Positions 1 to 6,085 of a DNA stretch of 9,418 nt are shown one piece after another (positions within the stretch are counted from its first letter, which is position 1; the number at the start of each line of letters is the position of its first letter). Below the pieces are notes generated by a model, which worked only from the letters and a program-made list of their open reading frames with translations, was not told the origin of the DNA and did not search any database. The stretch is taken from assembly GCA_949935685.1 (NCBI GenBank), contig CATLGN010000043.1, positions 1 to 9,418 on the forward strand, written 5' to 3'. Both the position numbers and the translations under genes were made by a program. This DNA is from an uncultured Lachnospiraceae bacterium. GTDB lineage: Bacteria > Bacillota > Clostridia > Lachnospirales > Lachnospiraceae.

Positions 1-370
<370 letters not shown>

Positions 371-475
371 AGAGAGAAAGAAGAAGCGTAAGAGAAGGAA
401 AGCGGATAGGAAAAGGGATGTAAGGGATAAGAGAGGATTTCAGTGTTCGGTTTTGAGGGTACAGGTAATACATAA
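371..475 (+). other. Purine-rich 23S-tRNA spacer, no 5S gene
   Basis: The 105-base spacer between 23S and tRNA-Asp contains no 5S rRNA: nothing resembles the conserved 5S core. Positions 370-437 are almost entirely A and G, with only two C residues. Such a run could pair with a pyrimidine-rich sequence upstream of 23S (outside the window) to make the RNase III processing stalk; this is inference. The end, TTCGGTTTTGAGGGTAC (446-462), resembles a short motif I recall seeing downstream of rRNA genes in clostridia, but its role is unknown to me. No promoter was recognised, so the tRNAs probably depend on the rRNA operon promoter. Confidence 0.6.
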
Positions 476-549
476 GGCCCAGTGGCTCAGTTGGTTAGAG
501 CGTCGCCCTGTCACGGCGAAGGTCGTCGGTTCGAGTCCGATCTGGGTCG
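476..549 (+). tRNA. tRNA-Asp (GTC)
   Basis: A complete cloverleaf of 74 bases. The acceptor GGCCCAG pairs with CTGGGTC, with one G-T pair; the D stem is GCTC/GAGC, the anticodon stem TCGCC/GGCGA, and the T stem GTCGG/CCGAT. The anticodon GTC is at 510-512 and reads Asp codons GAC and GAT. The discriminator base is G549, as expected for tRNA-Asp. CCA is not encoded. It is the first tRNA after 23S. Confidence 0.97.
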
Positions 550-575
550 TTGATCAAGTGATTGATTGTGCATAT

Positions 576-648
576 GGGATCTTAGCTCAGCTGGGAGAGC
601 ATCTGCCTTACAAGCAGAGGGTCATAGGTTCGAGCCCTATAGGTCCCA
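576..648 (+). tRNA. tRNA-Val (TAC)
   Basis: A complete cloverleaf of 73 bases with acceptor GGGATCT/AGGTCCC (one T-G pair), D stem GCTC/GAGC, anticodon stem TCTGC/GCAGA and T stem ATAGG/CCTAT. The anticodon TAC is at 609-611; with wobble modification it can read most or all GTN valine codons. The discriminator is A648. CCA is not encoded. A 26-base spacer separates it from tRNA-Asp. Confidence 0.97.
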
Positions 649-675
649 TTTTTATGAATATAGTATAAGCACGGT

Positions 676-748
676 GCCGATGTGGCTCAATTGGCAGAGC
701 AGCTGATTTGTAATCAGCAGGTTATCGGTTCGAGTCCGATCATCGGCT
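676..748 (+). tRNA. tRNA-Thr (TGT)
   Basis: A complete cloverleaf of 73 bases with perfectly paired acceptor GCCGATG/CATCGGC, anticodon stem GCTGA/TCAGC and T stem ATCGG/CCGAT. The anticodon TGT is at 709-711 (Thr, ACA and wobble codons). The discriminator is T748. CCA is not encoded. Thr tRNAs with U36 are substrates for t6A at position 37, the modification that the TcdA-like enzyme encoded at 2923-3672 would cyclise. Confidence 0.97.
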
Positions 749-751
749 TAT

Positions 752-833
752 GGATGGATTCCCGAGTGGCCAAAGGGGACAGACTGTAAATCTGCTGCAA
801 ATTGCTTCGGTGGTTCGAATCCACCTCCATCCA
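752..833 (+). tRNA. tRNA-Tyr (GTA)
   Basis: A class II tRNA of 82 bases with the long variable arm expected for bacterial tRNA-Tyr. The acceptor is GGATGGA/TCCATCC and the T stem GGTGG/CCACC. The anticodon loop CTGTAAA places GTA at 786-788. The outermost anticodon-stem pair (A779 with C795) is a mismatch; the other four pair. The discriminator is A833 and CCA is not encoded. Only three bases separate it from tRNA-Thr. Confidence 0.96.
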
Positions 834-834
834 T

Positions 835-854
835 TTGATTCTTTGAGGAATCAA
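835..854 (+). repeat. Perfect hairpin between tRNA-Tyr and tRNA-fMet
   Basis: TTGATTC (835-841) and GAATCAA (848-854) form a perfect 7-bp stem with the six-base loop TTTGAG. It lies in the 35-base spacer between two tRNA genes. It is AT-rich and not followed by a long T run, so it is more likely a processing or spacing element in the precursor RNA than a terminator. The role is inferred. Confidence 0.5.
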
Positions 855-868
855 TTAAAATTTCATAA

Positions 869-942
869 CGCGGGGTGGAGCAGTCTGGAAGCTCATCGGG
901 CTCATAACCCGAAGGTCACAGGTTCAAATCCTGTCCCCGCTA
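869..942 (+). tRNA. Initiator tRNA-fMet (CAT)
   Basis: A 74-base cloverleaf with anticodon CAT at 903-905. It is the initiator rather than the elongator. The first base C869 faces T941 and cannot pair (position 1 x 72 mismatch, needed for formylation). The anticodon stem TCGGG/CCCGA carries three consecutive G-C pairs next to the loop, which the ribosomal P site requires. The D stem has the A11-T24 pair typical of bacterial initiators. The discriminator is A942 and CCA is not encoded. The mismatch is C-U here; E. coli has C-A. Confidence 0.95.
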
Positions 943-949
943 TTTCAAT

Positions 950-1022
<73 letters not shown>

Positions 1023-1056
1023 TTTTGTTTTGTAAAAGAAAAGTAATTAGATATTG

Positions 1057-1129
1057 GGGACACTAGCTCAGGCGGTAGAGCACTTGACTTTTAATCAAGT
1101 TGTCGGGGGTTCGAATCCCCCGTGTCTCA
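1057..1129 (+). tRNA. tRNA-Lys (TTT)
   Basis: A 73-base cloverleaf with acceptor GGGACAC/GTGTCTC (one G-T pair), D stem GCTC/GAGC, anticodon stem CTTGA/TCAAG and T stem GGGGG/CCCCC. The anticodon TTT is at 1090-1092 (Lys, AAA and AAG). The discriminator is A1129 and CCA is not encoded. It is the last tRNA of the array; the terminator hairpin begins seven bases later. Confidence 0.97.
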
Positions 1130-1135
1130 GGATGG

Positions 1136-1188
1136 AAAAGCACCCAAAAACCTGATAAGATCGGGAATTTTGAGTGCTTTTTCTTTTC
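1136..1188 (+). terminator. Long rho-independent terminator of the rRNA-tRNA operon
   Basis: AAAAGCACCCAAAA (1136-1149) pairs with TTTTGAGTGCTTTT (1168-1181) with a single C-A mismatch. An inner stem CCTGAT/ATCGGG (1151-1156 with 1160-1165, one T-G pair) closes on the three-base loop AAG. The T-rich tail TTTTTCTTTT follows on the + strand. On the - strand the same hairpin ends in TTTT, so it may also stop transcription of the facing gene that ends at 1212 (bidirectional, inferred). Confidence 0.9.
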
Positions 1189-1211
1189 TCTTATAATTTA
1201 TTAAAAGATAG

Positions 1212-2054
1212 TCATTTACTCCATATGCTTCTGCGCGCTGTTACGTGGATTTTAACGGAGTCATAATCAGTGCCATATGTATTAATCTGCTTGGAAATTG
1301 TCGCTCCTGATTTCAACTCGTAATCGGCGTCGGTAAGATAGCAAGACCCATGATATACTACTTTTCCGTCTTTAAAAAATAACGCCGTTGCTTCCGGGAA
1401 CTCTGCGGCTTTATCGCCTAAATTCGTTGCCGTAATTGTTACTTTGTTGCCCAAATCAGAAGTCTGTACAGAAATTCCCTGCAATACAGGAATATAACGA
1501 TTTTCTTCTGTTACCTGGATAGATGTATCAAATGAAGATACTCCTGAAACGTCATAGAAAAATGCTTTTGTAAAAACTGTGCACCCGGATGGAATATCTT
1601 CTTGTGATGACCCGGCTGCTCCTATAATTGCTCCAGCGGAGTTTTTGGCCGTATCATTAATCGTTAGTCTGATTGTATAAGGCGACATGTTCGTAACTTC
1701 AAAGAAATGATATGTGGCAAACATATCCTCATACAGATAATCGTTTATCATAAGAGAATTTGTTATTGAATCAGGAGTATAAGCTATGTTTGATACGCTC
1801 TGTGCCGGTATGTATACCCCATCCGCGCCGACCGTTTTCCCATCCGGCGTAACTGTGTTCGTTAATATACATCCATCTGCATCAAAATAGTAAAGCTTTC
1901 CTCCGATTTCAGCCCACTGGTTAATAAATTTACTCCCATCGTCATTCTGATAAGAGATCCTTCCGTCAGGCTCTTGTCTCCATTCAGCGGCATTGACTGT
2001 AAATGATGCAGATAATGATAAAATTGCGGCAAGAACTAAAAATTTCTTTTTCAT
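1212..2054 (-). CDS. Secreted protein with choline-binding-type repeats and a C-terminal domain of unknown function
   Basis: A 280-residue exported protein. Residues 1-22 are a clear signal peptide: a KKK start, a hydrophobic core, and VNA just before AEW. Residues about 25-80 hold aromatic/glycine repeats (for example INQWAEIGGKLYYFDADG) of the choline-binding or cell-wall-binding repeat family, which attach proteins to wall polymers. Residues about 85-280 look like two beta-rich segments with alternating hydrophobic strands. The second (around NLGDKAAEFPEATALFFKDG) resembles FxLYD-like immunoglobulin-type domains seen in clostridial surface proteins; this is resemblance only. No catalytic motif is visible. 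The ATG at 2054 is preceded by GGGAGGA (2061-2067 on the complement). The gene is monocistronic, faces the tRNA array and is AT-richer than the genes to its right. A likely role is a surface or wall-associated binding protein; ligand unknown. Confidence 0.85.
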   Translation of the reverse strand: MKKKFLVLAAILSLSASFTVNAAEWRQEPDGRISYQNDDGSKFINQWAEIGGKLYYFDADGCILTNTVTPDGKTVGADGVYIPAQSVSNIAYTPDSITNSLMINDYLYEDMFATYHFFEVTNMSPYTIRLTINDTAKNSAGAIIGAAGSSQEDIPSGCTVFTKAFFYDVSGVSSFDTSIQVTEENRYIPVLQGISVQTSDLGNKVTITATNLGDKAAEFPEATALFFKDGKVVYHGSCYLTDADYELKSGATISKQINTYGTDYDSVKIHVTARRSIWSK

Positions 2055-2076
2055 TTGTTTTCCTCCCTTTTAAATG

Positions 2077-2099
2077 TTGCATAGATATATAACATGCAA
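2077..2099 (-). repeat. Inverted repeat in the leader of the secreted-protein gene
   Basis: On the complement, TTGCAT (2099-2094) and ATGCAA (2082-2077) form a 6-bp inverted repeat around an AT-rich 11-base centre, just upstream of the ribosome binding site at 2061-2070. It could be a leader hairpin or a small operator; nothing else supports either role. Confidence 0.3.
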
Positions 2100-2141
2100 A
2101 TATGGTTTGTTCTCAGTATTTCTTTATCTGATTGTATCTAC

Positions 2142-2169
2142 ATAATACTATACCGCGGAAGACTTTCAA
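2142..2169 (-). promoter_or_regulatory. Candidate vegetative promoter of the secreted-protein gene
   Basis: Read on the - strand, TTGAAA (2169-2164) and TATTAT (2147-2142) each match the sigma-A consensus at five of six positions and are separated by 16 bases. Transcription would start near 2135, giving an untranslated leader of about 80 bases that contains the inverted repeat at 2077-2099 and the ribosome binding site. Confidence 0.55.
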
Positions 2170-2232
2170 TGTGAATACTTAAATGCGAGATAGTTTGGAA
2201 ATTTATATTGGATATTTAATAGACATGAAAGT

Positions 2233-2261
2233 TTGACAGGAAAAAAGCGGCGTGCTATAAT
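2233..2261 (+). promoter_or_regulatory. Perfect consensus sigma-A promoter of the HD hydrolase-tcdA operon
   Basis: TTGACA (2233-2238) and TATAAT (2256-2261) match the vegetative consensus exactly, with the optimal 17-base spacer. The start site would be near 2268, leaving a leader of about 40 bases before the ATG at 2307. No operator-like repeat overlaps it, so expression looks constitutive (inference). Confidence 0.85.
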
Positions 2262-2294
2262 CCCGGTGACGCAACGGATGATAAGAGAGAGGAT

Positions 2295-2302
2295 GGGGTG
2301 AT
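2295..2302 (+). promoter_or_regulatory. Ribosome binding site that favours ATG 2307 over GTG 2298
   Basis: GGGGTGAT matches the extended Shine-Dalgarno GGAGGTGAT with one change and ends four bases before ATG 2307. The in-frame GTG at 2298 lies inside this site and so is unlikely to be the start. Confidence 0.6.
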
Positions 2303-2306
2303 ACGG

Positions 2307-2894
2307 ATGAACGAACAGATTAGTCGCGAGGATGCGCTGGCCTTGCTGCGAAAGTATAATAAGGAACCTTTTCATATCCAGCATGCCTTAACGGTTGAGG
2401 GTGTGATGAAATGGTATGCCAAGGAACTGGGATATGCCGATGCGGAGACATACTGGGGAATTGTAGGTCTTCTGCACGATATTGACTTTGAATTGTATCC
2501 GGATGAACATTGCCGGAAGGCGCCGGAATTGCTGGCCGGGGCAGGTATCGGCGAAGATATGATTCATGCCGTGTGCAGCCATGGATATGGTTTGACGGTT
2601 GATGTGGAGCCGGTTCATGAGATGGAGAAGGTGCTGTATGCCGTGGATGAACTCACGGGCCTGGTCTGGGCGGCGGCATTGATTCGTCCTTCGAAGAGTG
2701 TACAGGATATGGAAGTAAAATCGCTGCGGAAAAAATTTAAAACGCCGGCGTTTGCGGCCGGATGTTCCAGAGACGTGATTGAAAAAGGCGCCGCAATGCT
2801 CGGATATGAATTGAACGATCTGTTTGAGAAGACATTGTCCGCCATGCGTTCCTGTGAACAGGCAGTTGCGGAAGAAATGGAACAAATCAAATAA
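2307..2894 (+). CDS. HD-domain hydrolase (uncharacterised)
   Basis: A 195-residue soluble protein with an HD metal-dependent phosphohydrolase domain. Counting from ATG 2307, the expected metal ligands are visible in order: H26 in the first helix (HIQHALTVEG), H57-D58 in GLLHDIDFE, H87 and/or H92 in IHAVCSHGYG, and D114 in YAVDELTG. There is no signal peptide or membrane segment, so it acts in the cytoplasm. Proteins of this size in clostridia are usually labelled only as HD-domain or HDIG proteins; the substrate (nucleotide or phosphoester) cannot be told from sequence. The C-terminal 60 residues are helical and charged. It is the first gene after the consensus promoter, and tcdA begins 28 bases after its stop, so the two are probably co-transcribed. 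GTG 2298 is an alternative start adding three residues. Confidence 0.85.
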   Translation: MNEQISREDALALLRKYNKEPFHIQHALTVEGVMKWYAKELGYADAETYWGIVGLLHDIDFELYPDEHCRKAPELLAGAGIGEDMIHAVCSHGYGLTVDVEPVHEMEKVLYAVDELTGLVWAAALIRPSKSVQDMEVKSLRKKFKTPAFAAGCSRDVIEKGAAMLGYELNDLFEKTLSAMRSCEQAVAEEMEQIK

Positions 2895-2922
2895 CGGGCT
2901 TTGAATTCAGGGAGAAAATGCA

Positions 2923-3672
2923 ATGCCGGATTGGCTTTCGAGAACGGAGTTGTTGCTTGGAAAAGAGAATATAGAACGACTGCGCCGGGCGCGGGTGGCG
3001 GTATTTGGCATTGGCGGCGTGGGTGGCTATACGGTGGAGGCTCTGGCGAGAAGCGGAATCGGAACGCTGGATTTGATCGACCATGATACCGTATGCCGGA
3101 GCAATCTGAATCGTCAGATTATTGCCACGGAAAAAACGATCGGACAATATAAGGTGGATGCGGCAAGAGAGCGGATATACGACATCAATCCGAAGGCGGT
3201 TGTTTTCACGCATAAAATTTTTTTGACTTCGGAGACGGCGTCGGCCTTTGATTTTACCTGCTATGATTATGTTGTAGATGCCATTGACACCGTAACGGGA
3301 AAGCTGGAACTGGCGGAGCGGGCATGGCGTTGTCAGGTTCCGATAATCAGTTCCATGGGGGCGGGGAATAAAATGGATCCCGCGGCGTTTGTGGTTGCAG
3401 ATATTTCGCAGACTTCGGTTTGCCCGTTGGCGCGGGTTATGCGCAGAGAATTGAAAAAAAGAGGAATTTATCATCTGAAGGTGGTATATTCCACAGAAAA
3501 ACCGATGATACTGACAGAGAGCGAGAGGACTGATCGGGAAGATGAAGATGGCACATCCGCAACGGCATATGTGCGTAAAAAACAGACACCGGGCAGCAAC
3601 GCGTTTGTGCCGTCTGTGGCAGGGCTGATTATGGCGGGAGAAGTAATAAAGGATTTGACAGAATTTAGATAA
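2923..3672 (+). CDS. tcdA: tRNA threonylcarbamoyladenosine dehydratase (TcdA/CsdL-like)
   Basis: A 249-residue member of the ThiF/E1-like family. TcdA uses ATP to dehydrate t6A37 in ANN-decoding tRNAs to cyclic ct6A, sharpening decoding; this is known of the family. Visible motifs are the nucleotide-binding GIGGVGG (29-35), the DHDTVCRSNLNRQ segment (53-65) with the adenylation Arg and Gln, DAIDT (119-123), SMGAGNKMDP (144-153), a CPLARVMRREL stretch starting at C167, and the C-terminal PGSNAFVPSVAG. These last segments distinguish the TcdA group from ThiF, MoeB and HesA. The length is close to the E. coli enzyme. The ATG is preceded by AGGGAG (2909-2914) with eight bases spacing. It is likely the second gene of the operon started at 2233. 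A strong terminator was not found after it. tRNA-Thr and tRNA-Lys in this same window are the kind of tRNA it would modify. Confidence 0.92.
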   Translation: MPDWLSRTELLLGKENIERLRRARVAVFGIGGVGGYTVEALARSGIGTLDLIDHDTVCRSNLNRQIIATEKTIGQYKVDAARERIYDINPKAVVFTHKIFLTSETASAFDFTCYDYVVDAIDTVTGKLELAERAWRCQVPIISSMGAGNKMDPAAFVVADISQTSVCPLARVMRRELKKRGIYHLKVVYSTEKPMILTESERTDREDEDGTSATAYVRKKQTPGSNAFVPSVAGLIMAGEVIKDLTEFR

Positions 3673-3700
3673 AATTCCAGTAATATTTTTTTTCACCATA

Positions 3701-3729
3701 TTGTGTTTATCAGAAAAAGCATATAAAAT
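3701..3729 (+). promoter_or_regulatory. Candidate promoter for the L,D-transpeptidase operon
   Basis: TTGTGT (3701-3706) and TAAAAT (3724-3729) are spaced by 17 bases in the 93-base gap before the TTG start at 3766. The -10 matches five of six consensus bases, the -35 only the TTG part. A shifted -10, TATAAA at 3722-3727, gives a 15-base spacer. Partial read-through from the upstream operon is also possible. Confidence 0.4.
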
Positions 3730-3753
3730 GGAAAAGAGAAATACATATAAACT

Positions 3754-3760
3754 GGGTGAT
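3754..3760 (+). promoter_or_regulatory. Ribosome binding site that fixes the TTG start
   Basis: GGGTGAT ends five bases before TTG 3766 and matches the 3' part of the extended Shine-Dalgarno sequence. An in-frame TGA at 3757-3759 lies within it, so no start further upstream is possible. The first in-frame ATG lies after the membrane segment, so TTG 3766 is the start. Confidence 0.7.
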
Positions 3761-3765
3761 TCAAA

Positions 3766-5577
3766 TTGGATAAGAAAATAAAGAGAAAAATTATTTTGTT
3801 AAGCGGAATTGCTGCGATATGTGTGGTTTTTTGTATTTATCTGGCTGTTTCGCTGTTTTTTATGAGCCACTACTTTCCCGGAACAATGATTGGGAATCTG
3901 GACTGCGGCGGCAAAACACCGGGTGAGGTGGAAAAGCTGATTGCAGACAGGGCGGAAAATTATAAACTGACGATACGTGGCAGGGAAGAAACAGAGGCGG
4001 TTCTGGAAGGGGCGCAAATACAGGTGCAGTATGAGCTTGATCATACACTGCAGGGAATTTTAAGCCAGCAGAACGGGTACGCATGGCCTGCCGCACTTGG
4101 AAAACAGATCCCGCATGATATGCCTGTTACGGTGAGTTATGACGAGACGCTTTTGAATGAACGGATTTCGGAAATGTTGATTTTTCAGAGACAGAATATG
4201 CGCAGTCCCGTCAATGCTTATATCGGCGAATATGATCAGAAAAGCGGCAGTTATCCCGTGATACCGGAAGACAAAGGCACGGTAGTCGATATGGAAAGGG
4301 CCAGACAGGCAATTATCTCCGCTCTTGGCGAAATGAAAGAGGAGCTGGTTCTGGATGAGACAGACTGTTATAAGGAACCGGAAATAACAAGCGATAATGC
4401 GGAGCTGGTTCGGTTTAGCAGCCGTTTGAATCGTTTTGTGTCGAGCAGAGTTGTATATGACTGGCATGGAATGGAGGAAGTTGTCGACGGCGATCTGATT
4501 CAGGGATGGCTGGACATAGACTGGGAGAATCGGCTTGTGAGCATTGATGCGCAAGCTGTGCGCGAGTATATCAATGGATTGTCCAAAAAGCACGATACAT
4601 TCGGCACAGAACGGAAATTCCGGACAAGTGAAGGCAGAATGGTCACGCTGAAACCGGGCAGCTACGGATGGCGGGTGGATCGGAGTAAGGAAACGGAAAA
4701 GTTGATCAAACTGATCCGCGCGGGCAGTCAGGTCAACCGGGAGCCGGAATATCTCTATACGGCGGCTGCAAAGGGAGAAAACGACATTGGCGACTCTTAT
4801 GTGGAGATTAACCTGACAGCACAGCATTTATACCTGTATGTGGAAGGCGAGCTGATCACGGAAAGTGATTTTGTATCGGGAAATGTGTCCCGGGGCTATA
4901 CTACGCCGGCCGGTGTTTATGGTCTGACGTATAAGACGTTAAATGCGACGCTGCGGGGGCCGGGGTATGCGACGCCGGTGGATTTCTGGATGCCGTTTAA
5001 CGGGAATATCGGCATGCACGACGCAAGCTGGCGGCGACAGTTTGGCGGAAATATCTATCTGCGGAACGGTTCTCATGGCTGTGTCAATCTTCCGCGGGAA
5101 GAAGCCGAAAAAATATATGAACAGGTATATAAGGGCTTCCCGGTTGTCTGCTATAATGAGGAGACAGGAAAGGGGAACTCCGGCAGTCAGAAAGAGCATA
5201 CTGCGCCTGTGACACCGACAGACAATACGGGGCCGGGCACGGAAGCGGACCCCAATGCGGGGCTTGTCATACCGGGCGTTGATCCGAATACGGGGTTAAT
5301 TATAGATCCCAATACAGGGCTTATCATAGATCCCAATACCGGACTGCCGGTAGATCCCAATGCAGGAACAGGAGTTATTCCGGCGCCGGTGCCCGGCGGG
5401 GAAGGTGCGCCCGAAACGGGAACGACACCCGGCACAGAGACAGCGCCGCTTCCCGGCGGAAATCCGGAAGCAGCGCCGGCGCCCGGCGTAGGCGGAGAAA
5501 ATCCGGCTGTTCCCGGCGGAGACATCCCGCCTGCGACAACCGGAGAAGGAGCTGCGGTTCCCGGCGTGCAGCCCTGA
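3766..5577 (+). CDS. Membrane-anchored L,D-transpeptidase (YkuD family) with a Pro/Gly-rich tail
   Basis: A 603-residue cell-wall enzyme. Residues 1-8 are basic (KKIKRK) and 9-33 form one membrane helix, an uncleaved anchor placing the rest outside. Residues about 40-335 resemble the paired putative peptidoglycan-binding domains (VanW/YoaR-type) found before YkuD domains, as in Enterococcus faecium Ldt. The YkuD catalytic domain spans about 345-462: H418, then 17 residues, then S436-H437-G438-C439-V440-N441, which fits the family rule HX(14-17)[ST]HGChN. C439 is the nucleophile. The enzyme would make 3-3 cross-links in peptidoglycan, independent of penicillin-binding proteins. Residues 464-603 are an unusual tail with DPNTGLII-type repeats followed by PGG/APG-rich sequence; it may span or bind the wall. 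Translation starts at TTG. The next gene follows after 25 bases. Confidence 0.9.
   Translation: MDKKIKRKIILLSGIAAICVVFCIYLAVSLFFMSHYFPGTMIGNLDCGGKTPGEVEKLIADRAENYKLTIRGREETEAVLEGAQIQVQYELDHTLQGILSQQNGYAWPAALGKQIPHDMPVTVSYDETLLNERISEMLIFQRQNMRSPVNAYIGEYDQKSGSYPVIPEDKGTVVDMERARQAIISALGEMKEELVLDETDCYKEPEITSDNAELVRFSSRLNRFVSSRVVYDWHGMEEVVDGDLIQGWLDIDWENRLVSIDAQAVREYINGLSKKHDTFGTERKFRTSEGRMVTLKPGSYGWRVDRSKETEKLIKLIRAGSQVNREPEYLYTAAAKGENDIGDSYVEINLTAQHLYLYVEGELITESDFVSGNVSRGYTTPAGVYGLTYKTLNATLRGPGYATPVDFWMPFNGNIGMHDASWRRQFGGNIYLRNGSHGCVNLPREEAEKIYEQVYKGFPVVCYNEETGKGNSGSQKEHTAPVTPTDNTGPGTEADPNAGLVIPGVDPNTGLIIDPNTGLIIDPNTGLPVDPNAGTGVIPAPVPGGEGAPETGTTPGTETAPLPGGNPEAAPAPGVGGENPAVPGGDIPPATTGEGAAVPGVQP
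5248..5376 (+). repeat. 24-base tandem repeats encoding DPN(T/A)GL units
   Basis: Five units start at 5248, 5281, 5305, 5329 and 5353. The first is separated from the rest by nine bases; the last four are directly adjacent. They encode DPNAGLVI, DPNTGLII, DPNTGLII, DPNTGLPV and DPNAGTGV. The DNA copies differ at third codon positions while the protein is kept, which suggests an old repeat held by selection on the protein. The rest of the tail (5377-5574) repeats the shorter theme CCCGGCG(G/T), encoding PGG/PGV. Confidence 0.85.
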
Positions 5578-5602
5578 CAGGAAAAAGCATGCGGAGAAAA
5601 AT

Positions 5603-6085
5603 ATGAATGGTATTGACGATATAATCAAAAAAGACGGTATGGATATTCTGCTGTCGGAGCATCATAAAAATACAAAAAAAGATATACAGCATGGGAATAT
5701 GTCGGTGCGTCAGCATACGATCAATGTGGCGCGGCACAGTGTTTTGTTCTGTGAGAAACTGGGGATTTCCTGTGACCGGCGCGCGCTTGTGCGGGGAGCC
5801 TTGCTCCACGATTATTTTCAGTATGACTGGCATGACAAAGAGCATGCCAATCTATTCAGACTGCACGGTATCCACCATCCGGGAATTGCGCTGCGGAATG
5901 CAGAAAAGGAGTTTTTGCTCTCGGCAGTGGAAAAGGACATTATCAAAAAGCATATGTGGCCGTTGACTGTTGTACCGCCTTCCTGCAGAGAAGCGTGGAT
6001 TGTATCGATGGCAGATAAGTATTGCTCCCTCATGGAGACGGTAAAGCTTCACAGAAAGCATTGCGGGAGGCATCAGGGCAGATAA
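5603..6085 (+). CDS. Second HD-domain protein (putative phosphohydrolase)
   Basis: A 160-residue cytoplasmic protein with a full set of HD-domain ligands: H38 in VRQHTINVARHS, H69-D70 in RGALLHDYF, H91/H92 in HGIHHPG, H117 in KKHMWP, and D138 in VSMADKYCS. The extra histidines between HD and the final Asp suggest a site binding two or more metals, as in HD phosphodiesterases. It is not similar in detail to the HD protein at 2307-2894. The ATG is preceded by GGAG (5593-5596), six bases away. The stop TAA is directly followed by the GTG start of the decarboxylase, so the two are translationally coupled. The last dozen residues (HRKHCGRHQGR) are very basic, perhaps a shortened or altered C-terminus, but no frameshift can be shown. 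The substrate is unknown. Confidence 0.85.
   Translation: MNGIDDIIKKDGMDILLSEHHKNTKKDIQHGNMSVRQHTINVARHSVLFCEKLGISCDRRALVRGALLHDYFQYDWHDKEHANLFRLHGIHHPGIALRNAEKEFLLSAVEKDIIKKHMWPLTVVPPSCREAWIVSMADKYCSLMETVKLHRKHCGRHQGR

Noticed and set aside
1023..1211. Integration site of a phage or genomic island at tRNA-Lys.
   Set aside because: There is no integrase gene and no repeated copy of the tRNA 3' end in the window; only composition and orientation hint at transfer.
3661..3693. Possible terminator after tcdA: GAATTT/AAATTC hairpin followed by a T run at 3686-3693.
   Set aside because: The stem is only six A/T-rich pairs, overlaps the stop codon and is eight bases away from the T run, so it is too weak to call a terminator.
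2887..3699. Long open frame of 270 codons on the - strand, opposite tcdA.
   Set aside because: It is antisense to a gene with clear family motifs, rich in Arg, His, Cys and Phe as typical of a shadow frame, and has no recognisable domain.
5248..5376. The 24-base repeats as a CRISPR array or mobile repeat.
   Set aside because: The units are directly adjacent, in frame with the coding sequence and without spacers, so they are protein-coding repeats.
5187..5525. Open frame on the - strand with a Pro/Gly/Ser-rich repetitive product.
   Set aside because: It is the complement of the repetitive transpeptidase tail; the low-complexity DNA keeps several frames open.
6040..6085. A frameshift at the end of the second HD gene, suggested by the basic last residues.
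   Set aside because: No continuation of homologous sequence in another frame could be seen, and the stop fits exactly with the following GTG start.
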